NCBI GenBank assembly: GCA_951217055.1
Contig: OX578277.1
Span: 63,148,388-63,212,387, forward strand
Direction of reading: 5' to 3'
Length of the DNA: 64,000 bases
Source: Gerris lacustris
Taxonomy: Eukaryota > Arthropoda > Insecta > Hemiptera > Gerridae
Both the position numbers and the translations under genes were made by a program. The first letter of the stretch is position 1, and every line of letters begins with the position of its first letter. Below the pieces are notes generated by a model. It was not told the origin of the DNA and did not search any database. It saw only the letters and a list, made by a program, of their open reading frames with translations. Of the stretch, positions 50,280 to 63,472 are shown piece after piece.

Positions 50280-51715
50280 ATAATGTAGAAAGGTTTAATT
50301 AAATTAGCTATATTTTTATATTTATCACAATGTAAATGAGAAAGTTTTGTACGGGTTTATCAGACCGTTTTTCATTTTTACGTCATAAAAAACAATCGAA
50401 ATCGAAAACATTTTCGATTTTTTTACGAATTTTTGAAAGGTTTGCTAACTCAGCAAAATTGGTTAACGACGCGACGTCAAAATTTATGATTATAATTCAT
50501 GATTTACAATTTATGATTCACAATTTACAATTTAAACAATTTCATGTTTAAATGTGTAGCATTATACACATATTCTTATACAAATCTGTTTTTTCTTTGT
50601 AATAAGCAGAATTATTTTTAAATTGTTTTTTATCAGTCTTATTCTTGCATGAACGTTGTTACAGACTGAAATTAGAGTTACTTTTATAACCCTCGATTTT
50701 CTCGATTTTTTTTTTTTTTTCTTTCAATGTTGCTATTGGTATTGGATGAGTTGGTATCACATAAACAATTCTTGAAGCTTAGTGAGAACACTGTTAACCG
50801 CAAGGTCATTCTTGGGTACCATTTTCTTTCAAACTTTTTGTATTTCACTCTCAAAACATGGTCGTGACTAGAGATATAGAATCAGAATACATGGGTATCA
50901 AAGGAGCTGACGCATCTCGATGAAATTTCACTGCGTTGTTGTTGAGTTTAAAGGATTATAAATGACTTCTTTTCCTATCGGAAATTTCTTATGAATTAAG
51001 AGTCATTTATTATTGTGGTATTACGCTGCTAGTTTTTTTTTTCTTCTTTTTGCAAAATTAACTTAAGGTAAATAAATTTAATTTAAGAGTTTGGTATATC
51101 TGTACGTTGTACTAAATTGTATCGTATAAAAGTTTTAAGAATAAGAAATAAGTTATTAAAATATACTAGTACCTATATTATCAGCTTCCTCTACAAATGA
51201 TTAAATAATATTTCTTTCATTATTCCTAATTAAGTAACTCCACTCCCCATCTATAGACAAAAAAACATAATACTCCCTTTAGAAGCACACTGAAATGACT
51301 TACTACAATGTTTTTATTATTTTAAATATTCGAGGTTCGCAAAGCTTGAATATTTTAATTGTATTTACTTCTTTTAGCAGCCTATTTTCTAGACGCAGTA
51401 ATAAATTACTTGATACTACAGCTACATCGAAAATTGTAATTTAAATGTTACATTATCCACTATGAAGAACAATCACACCGAAAAATAGCAGTAAATATTA
51501 AATTGCTCTGTAAAGAGAGCAATTTGATGCAAGGCGGTGAAACAATAGATGGGCATGTTACTTTTTCATCCCGATACCTTAATACATTTATTATTTATTC
51601 ATTCATCGTCCGCAGTGAAGCGATTTACGTTACACTGAAACGATTTGTGATAATGACCTACTATCAATAATTGCCTACATTACTCCTTACGATGGCTGTT
51701 GCAAGGTCAATATTT
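50280..51715. other. AT-rich DNA, no gene seen
   Basis: No supported feature. Confidence 0.45.
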
Positions 51716-51718
51716 ACA

Positions 51719-51787
51719 ATTTTTGCTTCCGCGACCTTACCGAATGTAATGGAAGAATTATGATTATTTTTTAGAATGATTTTTTTC
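51719..51787 (+). repeat. Family A copy 7, left fragment (split by MITE)
   Basis: TTTTTGCTTCCG, then CCTTACCGAATGTAATGGAA, is a degraded version of the family A stem-loop end. It is followed by a degraded form of the GTTCTGAAGAACG palindrome, where the MITE interrupts. Confidence 0.6.
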
Positions 51788-52020
51788 GGTACTTCTTTAG
51801 ATTGTTACTCCCCTATGATTTTTAGGATATAAATGACTTTGACTAAACAACCATTAAGACAAAGGGATGTTTAGTCCAATGTACTTTAGGAAAAAGGAAT
51901 ATCACACTTCTGTTTTTATAAGGGGAGTAACAGTCTAAAGAAGAACACTCCGTACACCTTCTTTAGATTGTTACTCCCCTCTGTTTTCTTTACTAGGGGA
52001 GTAACCATCTAAAGAAGTGC
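51788..52020. mobile_element. MITE with four copies of a 24-nt motif, copy 2 (about 233 bp)
   Basis: Homologous over its full length to the element at 29507. Both ends abut ATTTTTTTC (51779-51787 and 52021-52029), which reads as an 8- or 9-bp target duplication. The motif around TTTAGATTGTTACTCCCCT again occurs four times in alternating orientation. The flanks are two parts of one family A copy, confirming it as an insertion. Confidence 0.8.
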
Positions 52021-52021
52021 A

Positions 52022-52092
52022 TTTTTTTCTATACTAATGCAAAAATTCTGGGAATATATTTACATTTCCAGACTTACGTAAGGGAACATTTT
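52022..52092 (+). repeat. Family A copy 7, right fragment
   Basis: AAAAATTCTGGGAATATATT, then CCAGAC and AAGGGAACATTTTTAGAC, continues the family A order after the MITE (compare AAAATTCCAAGACAG and CATCAGGGAACATTTTTGG in other copies). Confidence 0.55.
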
Positions 52093-52099
52093 TAGACTT

Positions 52100-53540
52100 A
52101 TTTTTTTGAAATCTTTCACGACGTTTTGTACACTATCTTTTTATTTTATATTAATGTAATACGCTATTTAACGATTCTAATTAAACAAATTAATAACAGA
52201 TGCATAAGATATTTCCCACTATAGTCGTTATGTACCCATTATATAAATAAAATAAACTTAACAAATGCAATGGTTTTAAATTTTATCAAAATAAATAAAT
52301 TGAAATAAATTAAAATAAATCAATCAGGGTTGAAAAAATGTTTATAATAATTAGGTATGGTGTTTGGAAAGAATTGGATTAAAAATATAAAACAAAATAA
52401 TCAAGCATTATACTTTAGCCTTTTAATGCACGAATAAAACAATGTTCTTTTGTTGTTAATAATATTTCTATAATTGTGTAAACCTAACATTAAAAAATAA
52501 AAACAAATCTATCATGACAAAATTAATCCCATATAACTTATCCGTGTTTGTTTTAGTAAGGTGTTTCAAAAACAATTCTGTAATGTAGGGAAATAAAATA
52601 TGTTTCAGTTTTTTAGAGTACAGGGTTAATAAAATCAAAGTAGAGTTATTTATTGTTCTTCATGCTTTATATAATTGTAAATTAAACATTTGAATTAAAT
52701 TTATCATGGAAAATATAAACAAAAACAACCAATTCTTACTACATAACCAATACATAGCTTATACAATTACCAAATATATAAATAACTAATTCGTAGCTTA
52801 GATTTATAAATATGTCACAAAGTAAGTAGACCATGGCAAAATCTTAGCACAAGCAGCATGACTATGCGGTGAAATATAAAAGCTTTATAACAAAACCGTT
52901 GCACATCCAAGCCTAAGAAAGTAACATTTATTTCCAGTTTTCTAGTTTTATTTCACTTACAATGCTGTGGAGAGGTTTTATAATTTATTGATCTTCCTGC
53001 TTGAATACATAAATTACATTAGACTTTACAACAACAAAAAAAATGGTGGATCGACGTATAAAATATTCGTTGTTTTGGCAGGAAAGTGCGTGACGGTAAT
53101 TGGACAAGGTTGAATCAGCTCAACATGAAAATTGAATATAAGTTGAATCGTCTTAAATTGCCCTGAATAAAATATCAAGTGGAGTCACCGACCCTCGCTA
53201 TCGTTCAATATTAATAAAAAAAAGTCGGAATTATCGAATAAAGTAGGGAATTAGTATTATCACCTCGTATTATAATGTGATCCGTTTGAGGACAATATTT
53301 TAGATCTTATAATGAATAAGTTATGGAAAGTTTAATAAAATACTAAACTAAATACAGGTACACTAGAATTTTTAAATAATAAAGGTATACAATTAGTAAC
53401 TATTATTATTAGTATTCCGTTGAAGCAAAATATTGCCCGCTAAGGCTTAAATCTTTCATTGTTACATTATTTTTATTTTCTACTTATAATTTTCTTTTTT
53501 TTTAATGATCTTAATAAGTTCCAATTAGAAAATTGTAGGT

Positions 53541-53577
<37 letters not shown>

Positions 53578-56500
53578 AATGAATAAAACTGTAGAAAATT
53601 AAAATCATTTTTTAATAACTTAAGATAAGAATCTTCGACGATTTAATTTGCTAACTTTAAAGTGAAAAATAAATTAGATAAATAATGGACCGATTTCCTT
53701 TGAAACTGCTGAAAAACCAGGTTCTGCAGATTAAATTGAGTGATTTCATACAAAAATAATAGTCAGAAAAATCAAAAGATTATAAGATAAGCTCAGATTA
53801 TGAACGACGGAAGAAACACTCTTGATAAGATCAGATTTGGTGAAGTCATAAATATAAAATTATTTCCATAATTGTTACAAGATTTATACTATACTAAGTG
53901 CTACGGTAGTACATTATATATTATGCTAACCTCCACGAGTAGACTTAAAGATTACATTATTGATTGATATTTTTAGTTTAGAATAATAATTAATTTCTAG
54001 TTTAAATTTAATGTATTATTAATTTATTAACAATGCAGTAATATGAATTGGATTAAATATATTTATGTTAAAAATCTATTGAAATTGGATTCGCTTAGCA
54101 TTAATTTGAGGCTATTCTTCACACAATTAGTATAACGCACCCTAAAGAAATGCTCATTTCTAACTTGGTTTAATAATTTTTGTGTTTGTTAATTCAATTT
54201 CAGTTGTTTTTTTTTTTTTTTTTTTTTTTTTACATTTAATGAAAATGCGATGCCTATTATAATTTATGATATAAGATTCATAAGCTTGAGCTAGTATTCC
54301 CGGGAGTATTGAACGCAAATAACATTAGAGTGAACTTAGCCTGAACTTCGGCAAATACCTAATTTGACACAGCCAGAGCTTCGATTAATAAAATCTGCAC
54401 CATATTTCAGCAATAATTATTCCTTTTTGCATTCTATTGTGGACACCATGAAACTCAAAAAGAATGAAGTTATTTTTTCTAAAATAAAATAACTACCTGG
54501 ATAATAACTATTTCTGTAATAAAATTATAACCCTCAAATCATAAATCTAGATAATCACTAAAATTACTAAACTTAAACTTTACTTAATATAACGATGTAA
54601 CAAAATATTAGTTTGATTGATTTAATCAACGATTAAAAAAACTGGTTAAAATCTATAAAAATAGATTTAATCTAAGATAAAATAATAAAGACATAGCTTA
54701 GAAGGTAATAAAAACGTCATAAATTATTAGATGTATATTTTAAAAGCCTAGAATGATAATAATCTTATAGAAAATTAATAGAGGTTGGTACATTCTCTAT
54801 GGGATTATTCGATAATTACTATTAACTATAGATTGATATGAGATAGAACAGTAAAAGATTATATTGAATATGATGTATGTCTGTTTAAATGAGATTAAAA
54901 TCATTGCACTATTGCATTAAAACTTTGTTTTATCGATTGAACATACGTATTTCATCTGGCCTTCTAATTTCAATTATCTAATTATTTTATTTAAAATTAT
55001 AAAAGTACTGTGATGACCATAGCTTACCTACATTAATAGACGTCTTGCTGACCAAAGCTCCTAAGTGTAACTAGTTCGAAAGTGAACTGCGACACCTCGA
55101 ACTGTTTACCTCCCTACCTTTGACCCTTACCTTACTATGCACGTCTCTCAATAATTCTTGAAGGTCCTTCTTTTTTTTTTACAGGTAAAACTCGTGTACC
55201 GTTAGAATTGTCCTTAGTTCTTGGCCTTTTTTTAGCTCGTGTTTTGTTTGATCTCTTTTATTCAATGAGTTCTATTGTAAGTTGATGTCTCATGGGCAAA
55301 GGTGGTTGCCCTCACGTAAAACTAGCAGACCAGCCGATATTGCAACGTGATTTTTTTCTCCTTCTTAAAAAGCTAGGTACCTTTTTTAAAAAAAGGAAAC
55401 ACCCGAAATAAAAACCTAACTTAAATTCAGACGTTTCCATGAGTAATTTGGCTAAAACAAACCATAAAATAAAAATCAGGTATCCATCCCTCGTGCATTT
55501 AATGTCTACATTTTAGTTAACTTACTCTACTCATTTGTCTAGTGTTTCCATGTTATTTTACTTAATTTTTTAACACTTAGCTACAAACTACAAACTATAT
55601 TAGTGGTATCTCAATTTAAGCAAAAAAAAGCATAAATTAAGTAAGATGCTTCCAGTTGAGTTTTATTGCTAAAACAAATTAAACTTCAGATAATATATAT
55701 AATCTCGTGAACTAAATAATCTTTTGTTACTCAGTTCTTTCATTTCTGCTATTTTATTTTTAGTATCCAAAAAAATAAATCAATGTTTTAACAGCGTCTC
55801 ATATTCCCTTTAAAACCGCAGAGAAATTCCTTGAAGAAATAATCCTGATAATACCAAACCATTTTTATCCTCGAGGATAACACAGGATTATCCTATGTTT
55901 ACTTGACAACATAAAAATCCAATAATATTCAATGAGAGTGTGCCACCATAGATTAAAAGGGATTAAGAAGGTAAAAGTTTCCAATGTTGAAGCAATAGCA
56001 TTATACCTACACCTACTTTAAAAAAAATCTCTATTTATAATAGGTGCAAGTACTTACCCACACGACACCATAGATATTAAACATATTTTCACCCTTATAT
56101 TGCCCTTTTATTTTTACTCCGGCTATCTCTCCTAACCCATGAACATGTGTTTACTTTAAGCTCTCTCCCTCTTTACCTTGTCTTACATCCACCATTGAAA
56201 TATAATTTATGACATTACCGTGAAACCCATGACGTGACGCCCCTAAGGTAAAAACACTTCTAAAAACCGCTTCAACCCTACATTGCCTAAGAACCCATTC
56301 ACATCGTACCCTTTGACCACAGACATGGGAAACCCTTCAAGTGCTTTGACTAATCTAATAAAAGTTAAGACATTTTTATAAACTCGATTAACTTTTATTT
56401 TATACTTGATGTATAAAATAATATCGGGAACTTGCATAAAAGTTATATTTATTAAAAATTAGAGTTGGTCAGATAATATAATAGTTATAACAATACCTTT

Positions 56501-56720
56501 TAATTAACTTAATTTCAATTCTGTTTTTCAAGATGATGATTGTCTTTCATTATCTTTGTCATATCATCATATAATCTTGTAATATTTGCATTAACATTGT
56601 ACCTTTTGTAAAAATTGCCCTGTTATCATGTGCAAGTTTAACCTATTGTCGCTTGCACAAAATGGTTTAATCTTATACTTATGCAATTGTTTGATTTAAT
56701 CAACGGAATGTCGTTCTAGA
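52100..56720. other. AT-rich DNA with A and T runs, no convincing gene
   Basis: A 29-nt A run fills 53547-53575 and a 25-nt T run fills 54207-54231; either may be a retroposon tail. A minus-strand ORF at 56243-56437 (64 codons, GFPMSVVKGYDVNGFLGNVG) lies in a GC-richer patch but is unrecognised. Confidence 0.4.
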
Positions 56721-56723
56721 TTA

Positions 56724-56726
<3 letters not shown>

Positions 56727-56810
<84 letters not shown>
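56727..56810. repeat. (TA)n microsatellite
   Basis: A pure AT array of about 84 bp. Confidence 0.95.
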
Positions 56811-56813
<3 letters not shown>

Positions 56814-56814
56814 T

Positions 56815-57590
56815 ATATAAAACATCAAAACAAGTTTACTTTTCCTTGTCAAACATTATAAAAAAAATGGAAATTTTTTACGGTTGAAGTTTAAATAAAA
56901 TAATGCTTGAAGTACCTAATGGTTTTTAAACTTTCGTAACTGTACCAAATTCGTTTCTAACAAATTATTTTTTCAATTGACAACTTTGATAAACTATATC
57001 AGTCGATTGATAAATAATGTAGAGGAATCGAACGATTTCTTAATAATTTGTTAATTTCGTTTAATTTGACAATTAATCCACTTCTTAACCCAACCATTCT
57101 TAATCTTTAAGTTTTATTAATATTAATAATTTATTATTGTATGATAGTGCAACGCAACGATTTATAGTTGATTGATGCCTTCAAAATATTACTGTTACTT
57201 AATAATAGATGCGGGATTACCTGACTAGTTTTTTTTTGTTTTTTTTAAACCATGATCTGTCAATACATGTAGTTATTCTTTGTCAATTACTCGAGTTAAA
57301 TTGTTGTGGATTACTCTTTATTATTATCTTTTTTTTTTTAGATGGATTGCTGTTGTATGGTGTAAGATAGCTCTAGCTCATGTTTTGTTTCTCTTTTCTA
57401 CCATGTCATGATGAATGAATTGTGTTGCCTCTACTAAATCCTAAGCTCTCTTCTTCTCCCCCTAGCTTGTCTTGTTTAACTCTAAACCCCTAAATCCTAC
57501 AAAAAGAAATATAAATTTTTCCATATTGTAAATCATTGTTTTCTTCCTTTTTTGTATATCTACAAAACATATTTTTCAACCGTTAAATTC
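56815..57590. other. AT-rich DNA, no gene seen
   Basis: No supported feature. Confidence 0.45.
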
Positions 57591-57598
57591 CATACTAT

Positions 57599-59026
57599 CA
57601 GGGGCGGATCCAGGGGGGGTCGAGGGGGGCGACCGCCCAGGGCCCCGCGCCTTGGAGGGCCCCGCGCTATAGAAAATTAAAATAAAATACTTATACTTTA
57701 CAGGCAAATTTATAGTTCATAGTGAAGATTGTCCACGGGGCCCCGTGTCATGTACAAAACATGAAATATTAGAATTATAAAATTCATTCGAATTTAGTTT
57801 ACATGGTAGAGCCTAATACCTAAACTACCTTTTCGCGGGGCGCCTCGCTATAAAAAAGTCAAATAAATAAGTTATAAAATAGAGATTATTTTTTTTTATG
57901 TTTAAGATAGCCCGCGGGGCCCCGCTCCATATAAAATTAAGTGAGTTAACGTTCTAGTGTTTTCTCACCCTTCCCCTTTTCAAAATGATGACGATTTTGT
58001 TATTTATTCTGTGGGGTAAATCTTTATTATGTACACCTATATCTAAACGTCCAATTTAATTCGGTTTTTTTCAAACTGTTCCTTTTTACATTACAAAAAC
58101 GATTTCGGTTGTAGCATCTCGATATATTCAATTTTTTTTTTAATTTTAGGGAAAAGTATGGAAGGTTATGGTAAGTTTAGGTTGAGTTTAGTACTTTTTG
58201 ACCTGACCTAACAATAACCTTCTATCATTACCCTAAAAAACATGACAATACGTGTATTTTTTTAAAAACAAATAAATAAAACACTGAATTTATCGAGATA
58301 CTACATGACCTATCGTTTGACAATGTACAGAGATTTTTAAAAAAGACAAATCCTGTAAAAAGGAATAGTAAAAAAAACGAAGTATATCGGACAGTACGAA
58401 ATAATTGGGCCAATAAGTGCAGTTTTACCAACTGATGTCAAAGAGAAACTTCACCTCAGAGATGCATAAAAATGCTGTTTTGAGAGGTCATATTTACAAA
58501 ATTTTCCGACCCCCCTTAAAATGTGTCTTTGAAAATTAAACTAAAAACTCGGCACTAAAATGAAAAGTTATAAGCTGAGAATATGAATTTTGGGAGTAAA
58601 TTTAAAGTGCTCGAGTGTAGATTTCAAATGATAGGACTGATCACAAATAACACAGCTTAACTTTTTATTTACAATGATAATTTAACCATAAAACCCAAAA
58701 TATCATGAAGAAGAAAAAATAGTTAAGTATAACAGAGCTTAATTATTACAATAAAAATGGTTTTTTTTTTTCGATTACGTTTGCAAAGAAAATGATGATT
58801 AGTTGAATATGTTAGATTAAAATCATGAGCAAAATTGTAAATATTTTGAGAGTATAAACGCTTGAATGGCCCTAAGTGAAGAGAATTAGCCGTAAAATAG
58901 GATCAAGTTATAAGTATTTTATTATTAAGTCACTTTATTGTTTTTTATCAGCAATCCCCGCGCTATCCTAGGGGGCCCCGCCATTTTGTCTCGCCCAGGG
59001 CCCCGCAAGATCTAGATCCGCCACTG
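57599..59026. mobile_element. Non-autonomous hAT element, 1428 bp
   Basis: Ends are CAGGGGCGGATCCAG and the inverse of CAGTGGCGGATCTAG, flanked by an exact 8-bp target duplication CATACTAT (57591-57598 and 59027-59034). Both termini carry GC-rich blocks with CGCCCAGGGCCCCGC shared in inverse orientation, and GGGGCCCCG recurs near 57737 and 57917. No transposase ORF is present. A foldback is nested near 58074-58380. Its terminal sequence differs from the hAT element at 12612, so two hAT families are represented. Confidence 0.9.
58074..58380. repeat. Foldback nested in the hAT element, about 300 bp
   Basis: Imperfect inverted arms. CTGTTCCTTTTTACA is mirrored by TGTAAAAAGGAATAG, and the arms also pair around GTAGCATCTCGATA and near GAAGGTTATGGTAAG. 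The centre is near 58203. It is the third foldback of this kind in the window, with no sequence shared with the others that I can see. Confidence 0.65.
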
Positions 59027-59035
59027 CATACTATA

Positions 59036-61500
59036 CTGATACTGTTGTTAAAAGTCTTAGAATTAAGTTAGTATTTTTTTGGGGAAAAATATACTGCCTA
59101 GAATAATATGATATTCTTCCTATAGAAGTTAAGTTAAAAATGTTTTTTAAAAAAGTATCTACACTATATTCTACTGTGTCCAATGTATTCCTTTCTTGTT
59201 ATCAGATGCGTTACTTTTTGAAGTCAAGGTCTGGCTGATGGGGGATCAGGGTTGTTGTTCCGTTATCTGCTAGTGAATCAGCGGATTCGATTTTACCTTC
59301 TTGTTACTCGTTCCCGTCCAAGATAATTATTAACACTGTGAAGATCTTGTTAATATGACGCTAATTGCCTTTATCTTTTTTCCTCCCTGCTAAATCATGC
59401 AAATAACTGTTTCCAACATACATAACAGTTGTAAATAGAAATTTGCATGTTTTCTAATAATTATATATTTTTTTAAAAAAAATTTGGAATAAGTCATAAA
59501 AAATGTTAAATGAGTTATAAAAAAATGGTTTTTTTTTAGGTCTAATATTATTTATTTCTGCTTTTTTTTAAAAAATATGTGTTAGTTTTATCTATTGTAT
59601 TAATTCTATTACAGTCATAACTTTCAGAGCCTATCAGTAATTCAGTTAAAGCATTAGTTGTTGAAGTAATAATTATCACGTGATAGTAAAAGTTGGCCCC
59701 AGAACAGAGTTTTAAAATAATGCTCGAGGTATTTCCTGTTGAGAAGCAATAAGGCTCCCTCAATATTGCGTGTCTTTTGTTCTCGTACCGTCGGGGGGCC
59801 CTTATGATCCGACCTGTCCAATTACGAGTGCATGGTTTGACCACGTTACGCTATATCTCAGAAATGACTTTAATCGAGCGTTAAAACCTTGTATCGCGTT
59901 ACTTTGTAACAAGTAACAAGATAATAAAAAGTAAAGTTTTATTATCTGCGAAGCAAATTTATGGCGGCTCTCAACTGAGGAAGAAATTGAAAAAAGGGAG
60001 GTGGAAGAAGGTGAAATTAATAACAGGTCATAAAGATAAGCGCTTTAAAGATTCGTGAGCACTTAATCTTTACTCAGCCAATTCTTTCGCTTTGATACTA
60101 ATGGCTAATAATGCTTAGCTATTTTTTGATAAGTCTATGTTAGTATTCAGGTAAATCCGAGAAAACCAAAAGCATGTAGCTCTTACTCATAGCATTAAAA
60201 AACATACAAGTTATTACTTTGCAATAATTTTAATTTTTATTCACTGATCTTTGAACTAATATCTTCTTAGAACTTACGTCAAGAACTAAAGAAATATTCT
60301 TCAGACTTTGATCTATAAAAATCTATCATATATTGCTTTTTTGTTGATTTTTTTTTGTGCTCAATTAGAGAACCCAATTTTAATGCCAAAATTAATTTTA
60401 AACAAAAACATTCTAAAACTGAAGTAATGAAAGTTTCTTTTATGTGAAGTAAACCGTTGTTCTAATGCTTATGTTATGTATCTTATCATTCAATTTGCTA
60501 AAACTTTATTGCTTTAATATTATTATTTGATTTGAAATTGCCCCCTCTCCCTCATCGTAATCATAATAATTTCTTACATAATTTCATCGTAATCAGATCT
60601 GTGGTTGAAACTCCAAGTCTCTAAATCAACGATAGAGATATTTTGTGAAGCCCAAGCCCCAATTTTGACTAAAATGTTTAAATCGCAATATTATGGGTTT
60701 GATTTTTGAGCTCCTGGAAAAGTATGTAATATTATATTCATATTTCATTTTTACTATTGTTATACAATGTTTCCTTTTCTTCTTAGTGCTTCTTTGTATT
60801 TAACTATAAAATAATTCCTTTAGGTTCTGTTTACCCAGTTTTCTGAACTTGTATTCTAAGTGTATTTTAAGAATGACCATCAAATTATTGATTTACTCTG
60901 CATATAAATAAAGAAATTATCCAGCCAGTAGTTACCACATTAATAATCACAAATTTGCTTATAAAGCTATTAAAGTTGAGCTGAGCGGAAGAGTTAAAAG
61001 AAAGAAAATTTAAAGAGATTTATATTCAAGGGATTTGTATTCAAGGAGGTTTATATTCAATTGATAATTATATTATTATTTTAAACATCATCATTCAGAG
61101 ATTTGTATCTAAATTAAATTTAAAAAAAATAAAAAATAATAATAATCGATTCACTACTTTTTTTTTATTATTTATTTATTGTTTTTGAGGTGGAAGATTT
61201 TTTTTCATAAAAGGGGGGAAAAACAATGAAATCGTGTAATAGAAAATTACACTGGGAGTGAAGCAACTGACGATGCAAGGGAATGAAAGGGTTATGAAGA
61301 ATTTGCGTGGAACAATGAAGATTTTATCTGTGAATAAGATCGGGGAGGAAGCGACGGACTGGTAATCTATGATTAGAGGGACCCAGGCCATGGGGGTCTA
61401 CATAAATTATCAAATGATTGGTTTGGGCTAATGCTACGGCTGCGACCTCGCGCGCAATGGCCTACTGCGCTCTCCTATACACTTCTTACCCGACCGATTA
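59036..61500. other. AT-rich DNA, no convincing gene
   Basis: Minus-strand ORFs 59548-59844 (98 codons) and 61176-61391 (71 codons) are unrecognised. A GC-richer patch at about 61430-61490 leads into the promoter-like site below. Confidence 0.4.
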
Positions 61501-61520
61501 CAATACTCATTCCTTTGTTT

Positions 61521-61560
61521 TTATAACCCGAGAACGAACTCAACCTTCACTCAACAGTCA
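61521..61560 (+). promoter_or_regulatory. Candidate TATA + initiator promoter
   Basis: TTATAA (61521-61526) lies about 30 nt before CAACAGTCA (61552-61560), whose ACAGTC could serve as initiator. A GC-richer block precedes it. No supported ORF follows; 61782-61973 (63 codons) is AT-rich and unrecognised. Confidence 0.2.
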
Positions 61561-61569
61561 CATAGTGAG

Positions 61570-63140
61570 AGAATAAGTCAAATTATAAAAATGAAATATT
61601 TTTTTCATCTGTATAGTCAATTTATTACCCGTTTGAATTTATTATTTACTAGCTGTTTATTGTTCAACGGAAAGAAATCTTATTAGACTTGATATTTTTA
61701 TAGTCATGTGTTGGTATTTAATATTAACCCAAAGGCTATTTTATAAATACAACATAAGACTGTTTATAATCCAATTTATTATTGAATATTTTTATTATAC
61801 TTATCTTGAAGTTATGTTTTTATAACTTCAGTTTATTATATGGCAGTTATTTCATTAAGTCCAAATCATCGGCAATTTTAGTTTATTATAGGACGGAAGG
61901 ATCACAATTTTTATTTTTTCATCGGAGCAGCCTAGTATGGAACATGTCTCCTTTGTTCGGTGTTTGGACTTAAATTACGGTGATTGCCTTAAAAATATAT
62001 TAAGGGCCACGGATCCCTGCCCTTTGCTTTGTATTAAAATAGATATTTTTGACAAAGTTACATTTTAATACTCAAAAGTTACTTGTTCCTTCTTGGATAT
62101 CAATCAATCCTTCCTCAATCAATCAATCAATCCTTGGATATTCATAATAATGAATTTTACAACAATAATATATCAATTATATTTGATAATATATCGTTGA
62201 TTATTAAATTTAATTGTAAACGCTAATAGTAACATTGATTGAGGATGCAGAACATATGTAGGATGATGGGTTAGAGTTGGAGGATAAAGTGTATAAGTTC
62301 AACCACGTAGTATACCTAATAAGCATCGTTATATTTTAATAAACGACACCTATCTTCACGCTTCACGGGTCCTCTTATCAGAAAATAACACTTTTACACG
62401 TATAAAGAAATATTGGTTCTCTAAGTACCTCTGTGAGTTGTAAAAACCTGGACAACAGAAAATATGTAGTGCATTGATGCATTATTTGATTTATTATAGG
62501 TTGTAAGAAAAATATAAATACCTCTCCCCAAATCAAATTTTATATACAAAGCTAGTTGTTATCTTTGTCTTTTACTTATATTTCTACATAACTGATAATG
62601 TGTAAGTTACACATTTATTTGTGGGGCAGGTTGTTTTTATATTGCCATTAATCATTCCAGTTAAGCAACCACTCTAATATTTCAATTGATTTGATTCCTA
62701 TTAATTCTACCATTTTGAAACTGATTCAAACTTAACCTCAATTTTACACTTACACTTAAATTTTTATTCTTAATTATTTTCTGTTGCATAGATTTTATAA
62801 AAAAAGGTAAATTGGTTTATCATTCCGAGTTTTCTATTCGTTGCTAATTCTCTAATGAGGTCAGTGACCTTCAAGATAAGTCTATTGTTGCAATTAATAA
62901 CGAGAATTCTTTGAAGAGGTAGAAAAAGGCATCATGTATTTTTCTTGCTGGTGCATTAACCTATAATATTTTATAATTGGTAAAAGATGAGTAGGTATTT
63001 TAATATTAAGATTTAATTAATTTAAAAAAAGAGGAATAGTAGGAAATGCTTTGATATTGGTAAATAAAAAGTACTTAGTTGCAGTGAATGTATGACTCTG
63101 GTAATAAATCCATGTAATAAAATGTAACTACATCATAGTT
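61570..63140. other. AT-rich DNA, no gene seen
   Basis: A (TCAA)n-like stretch near 62100-62130. No supported feature. Confidence 0.45.
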
Positions 63141-63472
63141 CGACAATAATAGTACATTACGCGTCGAGTGCGGAAAGTAGCATTTTGCATGCTTGTGTGG
63201 AGTTTGCACCCGAGCGACAGCGAGGATAGTAAAACCACACGAGCAATGTAAAATGCCGTTTTCGCACGAGTTGCGTCCCGTACTTTATCTACGATTGTTA
63301 GATTTAAATAATAAATACAGAAAAAAATAAACTTCCTGTATAAAAGTTCGTATTTCTCTTTTGATAAAGATGACATTAATTCATTAGTTGTATTTTGTGC
63401 CGAATTAATTATTTCGGGAGTCGTATTATTCTCCTCATATTCGTCATAGTCATAATCACTTAAATCACTCAT
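63128..63472 (-). pseudogene. Truncated recombinase N-terminus in Crypton-like copy E
   Basis: A 114-codon ORF. It has an acidic start (SDLSDYDYDEYEENN), then TPEIINSAQNTT and SLSKEKYELLYRKF, then read-through into the tail hairpin (TRAKTAFYIARVVLL). Compared with copy C it has several substitutions and a short insertion near residue 11 without losing the frame. No catalytic domain is present. Confidence 0.6.

Noticed and set aside
59548..59844. 98-codon minus-strand ORF as a gene
   Set aside because: About one ORF of this length is expected by chance in the window. No domain, promoter or splice context.
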